Positions 58,041 through 64,000 of a DNA stretch of 64,000 nt are shown here, one piece after another. The notes under the pieces are model-generated. The model saw nothing but the letters and a program-made list of their open reading frames with translations. It was not told where the DNA came from and ran no database searches. Position 1 is the stretch's first letter. The number at the start of each line of letters is the position of its first letter. This DNA comes from Propionivibrio sp. (GTDB lineage: Bacteria; Pseudomonadota; Gammaproteobacteria; Burkholderiales; Rhodocyclaceae), in the NCBI GenBank assembly GCA_016705685.1, contig JADJLB010000010.1:650501-714500 (forward strand), in the 5' to 3' direction. Both the position numbers and the translations under genes were made by a program.

Positions 58041-58501
58041 AACGTCTTCTTGTCACAATGGTTTGCGTGCTTTCGTCTTCGACGGTATTCGCCGTTGAAA
58101 TATCGGAGGACATGGTTAACAAATACGTTGAACAGGGACTGGCCAAGAGGGCCAATCGCAAAGTTCAAATACTCAACCCGAAAGTCACCCTCCTGGAAGG
58201 ATTTGCCACCCTCTGTGCCACGGTCCATGCAAAAGCGTATCCAAAAGATGTCGATTTTTGTGCCGACATGACGCCGAAGTGGCGGCAGGAAACGGGCTCG
58301 CTGCTAGCCACCAAAATGACATTGGTTTCGCTGAACGCGCCGGGTGTCAGCGACAAGGACATCGAGCTGGTCAAACTGATTGTGAACCAAGGCGTTCTGC
58401 CGCGCTTGGAGGGCACCGAAATTTATAGAGCCGACGGTTTCATCGGCAAGCAGATTTCCGGCGTGACGGTCCTGCCGGGGAAACTGGATCTTTCGCTGTG
58501 A
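58037..58501 (+). CDS. DUF1439-like secreted protein
   Basis: 154 residues with a signal peptide MKRLLVTMVCVLSSSTVFA. The rest resembles the YceB/DUF1439 pattern (ISEDMVNKYVEQGLAKR near the start; VLPGKLDLSL at the end). It is probably periplasmic or a lipid-binding-like fold. The start overlaps the MESH1-like stop (ATGA), so it is coupled, but no functional link is known. Confidence 0.65.
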   Translation: MKRLLVTMVCVLSSSTVFAVEISEDMVNKYVEQGLAKRANRKVQILNPKVTLLEGFATLCATVHAKAYPKDVDFCADMTPKWRQETGSLLATKMTLVSLNAPGVSDKDIELVKLIVNQGVLPRLEGTEIYRADGFIGKQISGVTVLPGKLDLSL

Positions 58502-58671
58502 GCCTGCCGTCATTCTTGATCGCATACGCAAAGCGTTCCGTCTTGGCCGACTCTGCAACCAGTGATCGGCTCAATCACCGAGGCGCGGTTGACACGAGCG
58601 GCTCGTAGAAGCCGTTGGACAGGGCGCATACGCTCGATGGTAGATGTTCGACACCCCCGCATCGGGCGCGC

Positions 58672-59385
58672 CTAATCACCGCCACATCCGCCACCACAAC
58701 CGCCGCCGCCACAGCCATCCCCGGCTCCGGCTCCTGCTCCGTCGCCATCGCCACTGCCGCTCGCGTCCAGCCCATCAGTTCCGCCATCAAAGCCGGCGCT
58801 TGAGAAATCGCCACCGCAGTAAACAACTGCCCCTTGCGTACCGTCTGATCGTTGTTTGCGACTCGCCTCGCAGTCGGCGACGTAGTGGAAGCCATTGGGG
58901 ATGTTGAGTTTGCCATCCAAGGCAAACAACAATGGCAAGCGTGTCGGTCTGACCGGGTTGATGTTCTCCTCCAGACAGGCGTAACGCCAACAGCGGCGCA
59001 TCCCAGCGTTGCTTGCCTGGCTATTGCTCAGAACGACTGCCGGCGTATGGTGAAGAAAACGTCCGAATGCTTTCTGGCAGAAGAGCTGGTAATTCTTTGT
59101 GTACAGGATGAACTCGTGCCAGAGTTCATCAGCGGCTTGGGATGGCATGGAGACGTACTTTCGTCCGCTCTTCAGGTGCGCCAAAAAGAATTGCCGTAAG
59201 CCATGCGAAACCAGCTGGCATTCCTTTGCCGAAAGATCTGGGTAATGCTGCCGCAGCTTTTCGAATAGCCCGGTGGGCAAAACAAAACTGCGTATGTACG
59301 ATTCACGGCGAAGAACAAGCTGTCTCCGCCAAAGGGCAATGCATAACCCGGCGAGAAATAGACAGACTACAGTGACGAACAGCAT
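58672..59385 (-). CDS. Membrane protein with glycine/cysteine-rich tail
   Basis: 237 residues. One N-terminal membrane helix is followed by a cytoplasmic-type domain containing DELWHEFILYTKNYQLFCQK and FGRFLHHTP, a pattern seen in glycine-rich-domain proteins. FALDGKLNIPNGFHYVADCE follows. The last 45 residues are almost only Gly, Asp, Ser, Ala and Cys, ending in GGGGCGGGCGGD. Function unknown; the tail resembles those of TIGR04222-like proteins. Monocistronic on the minus strand. Confidence 0.72.
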   Translation of the reverse strand: MLFVTVVCLFLAGLCIALWRRQLVLRRESYIRSFVLPTGLFEKLRQHYPDLSAKECQLVSHGLRQFFLAHLKSGRKYVSMPSQAADELWHEFILYTKNYQLFCQKAFGRFLHHTPAVVLSNSQASNAGMRRCWRYACLEENINPVRPTRLPLLFALDGKLNIPNGFHYVADCEASRKQRSDGTQGAVVYCGGDFSSAGFDGGTDGLDASGSGDGDGAGAGAGDGCGGGGCGGGCGGD

Positions 59386-59614
59386 TATTTGCGTTCTCTA
59401 CGTGTCAATTTTCCGGCGCTGAATGGCGATCCCGCTGCGCCCCAGACTGATGGATTGTGATGTCAGGCAAATCATGCGGTCTCCCTGAATGCACGAAGCT
59501 CGATCTTAGCAGCGTTGACGGATCGATTGACGAACGCCTCGCTTAAACTCGATGGGCCAAGTGTAAAATTTCTCCTATAGTGAGCGCTACCGAGCCAATC
59601 CAAAGGAGATCGCC

Positions 59615-59908
59615 ATGCATGTCACACTCGTCCACGTCCGTGTCAGACTCGAAAATGTCGACGACTTCATCGCTGCAACGCGCGCCAATCACCTGGCTTC
59701 GATCAACGAACCAGGCAATCGTCGCTTCGATGTCTTGCAGGCGCCCGACGACGCAACGCGCTTCATCCTTTACGAGGCCTACGCATCGGCCGCCGACGCC
59801 GCCGCGCACAAGGAAACTGCGCACTACTTCGCCTGGCGCGAAGCGGTCGGTGGCATGATGGTCGAACCGCGCCGCGGCGAGCCGATGAACGGACTCTTTC
59901 CCGCATGA
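59615..59908 (+). CDS. LsrG-like antibiotic biosynthesis monooxygenase domain protein
   Basis: 97-residue ferredoxin-like (ABM) protein. VTLVHVRVRLENVDDFIAAT, NRRFDVLQ and FILYEAY with AHKETAHYF match LsrG/YgiN relatives; LsrG isomerises phosphorylated AI-2. Other lsr genes are not here, so a general quinol or aldehyde-related role is equally likely. Its stop overlaps the next start (ATGA). Confidence 0.75.
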   Translation: MHVTLVHVRVRLENVDDFIAATRANHLASINEPGNRRFDVLQAPDDATRFILYEAYASAADAAAHKETAHYFAWREAVGGMMVEPRRGEPMNGLFPA

Positions 59909-61089
59909 GCGTCGGTTTCTTGCCTTTCTCGATCGCCCGCCTGCCGCGCATCGAATTCGGCAGCGGCACGCTCGGCAAACTGCCCGACATCGCTGCCGCC
60001 TACGGCAGTCGACTGCTGATCGTCACCGGTGTTCGGGCGTTTGCCGAATCCGAAAGCGGCGCACGATTTTTCGCCGCATTGTGCGAGCGCAAACTTTCCT
60101 GGGAGCACGTCAAAGTGACCGGTGAGCCATCGCCGGAATTTGTCGACGCAAGCGTCTCCGCCCTGTGCGGGACGCCATTCGACGCAGTTATCGGCATTGG
60201 CGGCGGCAGCGCCCTGGACGCAGCCAAGGCGATTGCCGGCTTGCTGCGGCCGGGCAACTCGGTGATGGATCATCTTGAAGGCGTCGGGCCGGAACGGCCC
60301 TATCATGGCCCGGCAACGCCGTTCATCGCCGTGCCGACCACCGCCGGCACCGGCTCGGAGGCTACCAAGAATGCGGTGCTGACAGCACCCGGCGGCTTCA
60401 AGAAATCGTTCCGCGACGACAAGCTCGTCGCCGAGTGGGCGATTATCGATCCGGATTTGCTCGCCACCTGTTCCCCGGCATTGATCGGCGCCGACGGTCT
60501 GGACGCCTTCACGCAGCTTCTCGAATCCTTCGTCTCGACGCGCGCCAATCCGATGACCGATGCGCTCGCCCGCTCAGGCATCATGGCCGCTCGCGATGCC
60601 TTGTCGTCGCTTTATCACGCGCAGTCCGCTGCGGCGCGCGCGCAAATGGCCTACGCTTCCTTGCTGTCAGGCATCTGTCTGGCCCAGACCGGGCTGGGCT
60701 CGGTGCATGGTCTGGCTTCGCCGCTTGGGGCCTTTTTCCCGATTCCGCATGGCGTGGTTTGCGGAACGCTGGTGGCCACCGCCACAGCATGCAATATCGA
60801 TGCGATGGAAGCACGCGAAACGGGTAACCCGGCTTTGCCCAAGTATGCCGAGATCGGCCGCCGCTTTGCCATGAAGAAGGGCTTGGACGGCCCCGATGCA
60901 CGATGCCACCTCGTCGACGTGCTGCGATGCTGGGAACTGGAACTTGGCCTGCCACGCCTCTCGGCCTACGGTATCGGCACCGGCGATCTGCCGCGTATCG
61001 TCGCCGCCAGCCGCGGTTCAAGCATGAAGACCAATCCGGTGGTGCTCACCGACTTGGAACTTACGCAGATACTCAGCGCCCGTCTCTGA
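59905..61089 (+). CDS. Iron-containing alcohol dehydrogenase
   Basis: 394 residues. The NAD motif GIGGGSALDAAKAIA is near residue 94. Metal ligands are in GADGLDAFTQLLESF (Asp and neighbours), SVHGLASPLGAFFPIPHG (two His). It is a group III Fe-ADH; substrate unknown. Translationally coupled to the LsrG-like gene, so the pair may process an aldehyde. Confidence 0.88.
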   Translation: MSVGFLPFSIARLPRIEFGSGTLGKLPDIAAAYGSRLLIVTGVRAFAESESGARFFAALCERKLSWEHVKVTGEPSPEFVDASVSALCGTPFDAVIGIGGGSALDAAKAIAGLLRPGNSVMDHLEGVGPERPYHGPATPFIAVPTTAGTGSEATKNAVLTAPGGFKKSFRDDKLVAEWAIIDPDLLATCSPALIGADGLDAFTQLLESFVSTRANPMTDALARSGIMAARDALSSLYHAQSAAARAQMAYASLLSGICLAQTGLGSVHGLASPLGAFFPIPHGVVCGTLVATATACNIDAMEARETGNPALPKYAEIGRRFAMKKGLDGPDARCHLVDVLRCWELELGLPRLSAYGIGTGDLPRIVAASRGSSMKTNPVVLTDLELTQILSARL

Positions 61090-61154
61090 AAGCAAAGGGC
61101 GAAAGCGGTATGCCGACATCGTACTTGTTTAGCACGCCCATCGCTTTCCCTCGT

Positions 61155-62951
61155 TCACTCACCCATCACCCGGCCCTCGCGACGCGGGTCCGCGCCGCCG
61201 ACATAGCTCCCTTGGCTTTTCTGGATGGCTTGCAGGCCACTGTTCAAATCCAGTTCCTTGACCTCATGCCCACGAGATTGCAAGGCTTGAGTGAATGCCA
61301 GAGGAAAGCGCTTCGCCTCGAGCAGCGTCGGCCCATTCAGCGAACCGAAGTTGGGCAAGTCGATCGCCTGCTGTGGCGTCAGTCCCCAATTGAGCGTCGC
61401 ATAAAGCAGCTTGGCGGTGTAGTGAATGATCATTGCGCCACCCGGCGAACCACCACTCAACACGAATTCGCCGTTGTCATTATCGAAAACCAAGGTCGGG
61501 CTCATCGAGGAGCGTGGCCGCTTGCCTGGCTCGACCCGATTGGCGACCGGCGTGCCGCTGCTGTCGGCGGGCGTGAAGGAGAAATCGGTCAGCTCGTTGT
61601 TGAGCAGAAAACCACGCACCATCAACCGCGCGCCGAAGGCATCCTCGATACTGCTGGTCATCGCCAACGCGTTGCCGCTGGCGTCAACTACGCTGATATG
61701 CGAAGTGCCGTATTCGACCTGTTCCGGCATCGATGAATAGTTGACGTGCTGTGGCGACGGCGAGCCGGGTACCGCCGCCTTCATCGATCGAGGACCGATC
61801 AGACGCACCCTTTCCGCAAGATAAGACGGGGCGATCAGCGATGACCAGCGACCCTCCGGGGCAACAACAAAATCGGGATCGGCAATGTACTTCGCGCGAT
61901 CGGCAAAGGCCAGTCGCGAAGCTTCGGTGTAGTAGTGCATCCACAACGGGTCTTCAAAGTCCAAACGACGCGCTTCGCTATGGTCGAGGATGCCGAGAAT
62001 CTGCGCGATGACGATCGCACCCGAACTCGGCGGCGGAAATCCGCAGATCCGGTAGCTATGGTTCTCGCGCTTCGTTTCCGGCGCGTAGATGGTGCAAAGC
62101 GGGTCACGACGTTTTGCCCGGTATGCCGACATATCGGCCATGCTTAAATGGCCGGGGTTGCTTGGGTGCTTGCGCACCTGGTCGACCACGGCCTGGGCGA
62201 TCTCGCCTTCGTACAGTGCTCGCGAGCCTTCGGCGGCAATCCTGCGCAGGACGTATGCTAAATCCGTATTTCTCAGTAAAGTACCGATCGCGTGAGGCTC
62301 ACCGTTGCGTTCATAAAAATAGGCGCTGGCCCTGGGATCCTTGCGCAGATGCGGGTCGGCTTTAAGCAGCTTGAACAGGCGCGGGCTGACTGGAAAGCCT
62401 TTCTCGGCCAGTGTGATTGCCGGCGCGAAGAGCTGCGACCAGGGCAGCTTTCCGTACGCGGCATGCGCCATTTCGAGCATGCGCAGAGCTCCCGGGACAC
62501 CCACCGCGCGACCGCCGAAGACTGCTTCGGCAAAAGTCATCGGCTGGCCATCGGCCTTGATGAACAGCGTCTCGCTGACCGTGGCTGGTGCCGTTTCGCG
62601 GCCGTCAAAAGCAAGGACATTGTGACCATCGTAATACAGCAGGAAAGCGCCGCCCCCAATGCCGCTGGATTGCGGCTCGACCAGCGTCAGGACCATCTGG
62701 ACAGCGATCGCCGCATCGATCGCCGAGCCGCCGGCCCGGAGGATTTCCAGGCCGGCCGAACTGGCCAGTGGATTCGCGGCCCCGACGGCGAACTTCTCGC
62801 CGCGCCAGCCGGGCTGCACGGTCATTCCCGATACGCCCTCGGGCTGATGCCGTGCGATGTCATTCGCATCGCCCGACCGGTCCACGTTCGGTGCTTGGGC
62901 ACAAGCGGAGGTCAGCAAAGCAGATAGCAGGGCAAGGCAATAGCGTTTCAT
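61155..62951 (-). CDS. ggt: Gamma-glutamyltransferase (lipoprotein)
   Basis: 598 residues. The N-terminus LALLSALLTSACAQ is a lipoprotein signal with lipobox cysteine. The autoprocessing Thr is in EYGTSHISVVD. Also seen are GSPGGAMI and the lid region. It cleaves glutathione and transfers gamma-glutamyl groups in the periplasm or outer membrane. It converges on the Fe-ADH gene. Confidence 0.93.
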   Translation of the reverse strand: MKRYCLALLSALLTSACAQAPNVDRSGDANDIARHQPEGVSGMTVQPGWRGEKFAVGAANPLASSAGLEILRAGGSAIDAAIAVQMVLTLVEPQSSGIGGGAFLLYYDGHNVLAFDGRETAPATVSETLFIKADGQPMTFAEAVFGGRAVGVPGALRMLEMAHAAYGKLPWSQLFAPAITLAEKGFPVSPRLFKLLKADPHLRKDPRASAYFYERNGEPHAIGTLLRNTDLAYVLRRIAAEGSRALYEGEIAQAVVDQVRKHPSNPGHLSMADMSAYRAKRRDPLCTIYAPETKRENHSYRICGFPPPSSGAIVIAQILGILDHSEARRLDFEDPLWMHYYTEASRLAFADRAKYIADPDFVVAPEGRWSSLIAPSYLAERVRLIGPRSMKAAVPGSPSPQHVNYSSMPEQVEYGTSHISVVDASGNALAMTSSIEDAFGARLMVRGFLLNNELTDFSFTPADSSGTPVANRVEPGKRPRSSMSPTLVFDNDNGEFVLSGGSPGGAMIIHYTAKLLYATLNWGLTPQQAIDLPNFGSLNGPTLLEAKRFPLAFTQALQSRGHEVKELDLNSGLQAIQKSQGSYVGGADPRREGRVMGE

Positions 62952-63227
62952 GCAAAGACTCGTATCGACAGACCCTGGCTTTGTCCCATTAAAACCAGCC
63001 GGGCGTCAAGCGGACGCTCGGCGTTCACCCCGACATGTCTCGGCATTTCTCATCTTACAGCTTACGCTGGCCAGGTTCTGACGCCGCGCCGATGTATGCC
63101 TTTGTTATATTTCCAATGTAAATCACATACCGTTTCTCGTTCCAGAGGCTGGCCTCGGCTTCCGCTGAATCAGTAAAAGGAGTAAAGTGGCCGGACATTG
63201 TTCATCACGACTATAGGGATATCAGCG

Positions 63228-64000
63228 ATGCGAATTCTTGTTCTGGGAGCGGGTGGAATCGGCGGTTATTTTGGCGCCAGAATTCAGGCTGCGGGAGGCG
63301 ATGTCACTTTTCTGGTGCGTCCGGCCAGAGCGGCGCAACTGCGGGAAAACGGACTGAAGGTTTCCAGCCCCGCCGGCAATTTGCAGCTCACTCCCAAAGT
63401 CGTGACCAAGGACGAACTGAACGAACAGTTCGACGTCATTATCCTCTCCTGCAAATCCTATGACCTGGAATCGTCCATCGAATCGATCGCACCTGCCGTC
63501 GGTGAGCATAGCGTCATTTTGCCGCTGCTTAATGGCGTTATGCACATCGATACGCTGGTCGGGCGTTTTGGAACCGAGCGCGTACTCGGTGGCGTGGCGT
63601 TCATCTCCGTCATGCTGGCGCCCGACGGGGAAATCAAACACCTCTACAAACTGCACCGCCTGTTTACCGGTTCGCGCACACCGCAGCCCCCGCAATGGTT
63701 GCAGCCGTTCGCGCAGTTGCTGTCGTCATCAGGAATCGATTTCAATCTTTCCGAAAATATCGATCAGGCCATGTGGGACAAGATTGTTTTCCTTTCTACC
63801 TTGGCCGGCTCGACCTGCATCTTCCGCGCCAGCATCGGCGACACGCTGAGTACCGTCGCCGGCGAATCCTTTATTACCGGCCTGCTGGCGGAATGTGCCA
63901 GGATTGCCGCCGTCAGCGGTTATTCCGTATCCGAGGCGCAACTGGCCGCTTATCGCAAACAATTGACCGAGCGCGGATCGGGACTGATGGCATCGATGCT
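63228..64000 (+). CDS. panE: Ketopantoate reductase family protein (C-terminus cut by window edge)
   Basis: 257 codons visible, from ATG 63228 to the end of the window. The Rossmann motif GAGGIGGYFGARI is at residues 7-19, followed by KSYDLE with the lysine typical of the family and PLLNGVMH. It uses NADPH to reduce 2-dehydropantoate for pantothenate/CoA synthesis; paralogues with other substrates exist. The upstream gap 62952-63227 holds no gene. Confidence 0.85.
   Translation, partial: MRILVLGAGGIGGYFGARIQAAGGDVTFLVRPARAAQLRENGLKVSSPAGNLQLTPKVVTKDELNEQFDVIILSCKSYDLESSIESIAPAVGEHSVILPLLNGVMHIDTLVGRFGTERVLGGVAFISVMLAPDGEIKHLYKLHRLFTGSRTPQPPQWLQPFAQLLSSSGIDFNLSENIDQAMWDKIVFLSTLAGSTCIFRASIGDTLSTVAGESFITGLLAECARIAAVSGYSVSEAQLAAYRKQLTERGSGLMASM

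Overview
The window is a dense stretch of a betaproteobacterial chromosome with moderately high G+C. Gene order and protein character point to Rhodocyclales or close relatives (Azoarcus, Dechloromonas, Accumulibacter or Propionivibrio-like); the family is an inference. Supporting points are the long colinear block gyrA-pheA-hisC-tyrA-aroA-cmk-rpsA-ihfB-lapA-lapB-rfaE1-hldD-cysM, a tmRNA with tag ANDERFALAA, a DUF3579 protein, a CobD/CbiB-like protein next to a CoA-pyrophosphatase, and the exbB-exbD-lpxK-ycaR-kdsB-adk envelope operon. No tRNA, rRNA, CRISPR array, insertion sequence or intact prophage was seen.

Layout. 1-14,500 (minus): housekeeping and envelope block. gyrA is followed by aromatic amino acid genes (pheA, hisC, tyrA, and an AroA-Cmk fusion), rpsA, ihfB with a strong terminator, LPS assembly and heptose genes (lapA, lapB, rfaE1, hldD), cysM and the start of a PolB-like 3'-5' exonuclease. 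14,800-18,200 (plus): an SAH/MTA deaminase, an OmpA-like protein, ubiG and the tmRNA gene with a perfect 18-bp terminator stem. A decayed ParE-like toxin lies just behind it. 18,500-20,900 (minus): an MCE lipid-transport operon of permease, MlaD-like protein and lipoprotein, without its ATPase. 21,200-24,400: an Ada-like methyltransferase converges on ilvBN. ilvBN is preceded by a valine-rich leader peptide and an attenuator, the best regulatory finding here. 24,600-30,200: an exonuclease, a GST, then pepN and an MFS transporter, followed by a stray copy of the pepN 3' end.

30,300-37,700: a DOMON-like protein with NamZ (cell-wall recycling), a thiolase, a CobD-like protein, NudL, a small coiled-coil protein, a retropepsin-like protease, a glutamine amidotransferase and a probable RquA (rhodoquinone synthesis). 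37,900-45,250 (minus): a large SNF2 helicase, yajQ, ppnP and the arginine operon argD-argF-argG. 45,400-47,100: an orphan ParA ATPase and two small proteins. 47,200-53,300 (minus): a proton-pumping pyrophosphatase, adk, and the LPS/TonB-energising operon. 53,600-64,000: xseA, sodB, an orphan PstS-like protein, a MESH1-type small alarmone hydrolase coupled to a DUF1439-like secreted protein, a glycine/cysteine-tailed membrane protein, an LsrG-like monooxygenase coupled to an iron alcohol dehydrogenase, a GGT lipoprotein and the start of a ketopantoate reductase.

Together the genes describe a Gram-negative cell with LPS and outer-membrane lipid trafficking and de novo aromatic, arginine and branched-chain amino acid synthesis. 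Its quinone metabolism includes ubiquinone and probably rhodoquinone, which suggests life across oxic and anoxic conditions. No wholly new system with many genes was found. The most interesting items are the ilvBN attenuator, RquA, the MESH1-like hydrolase and the pepN tail duplication.
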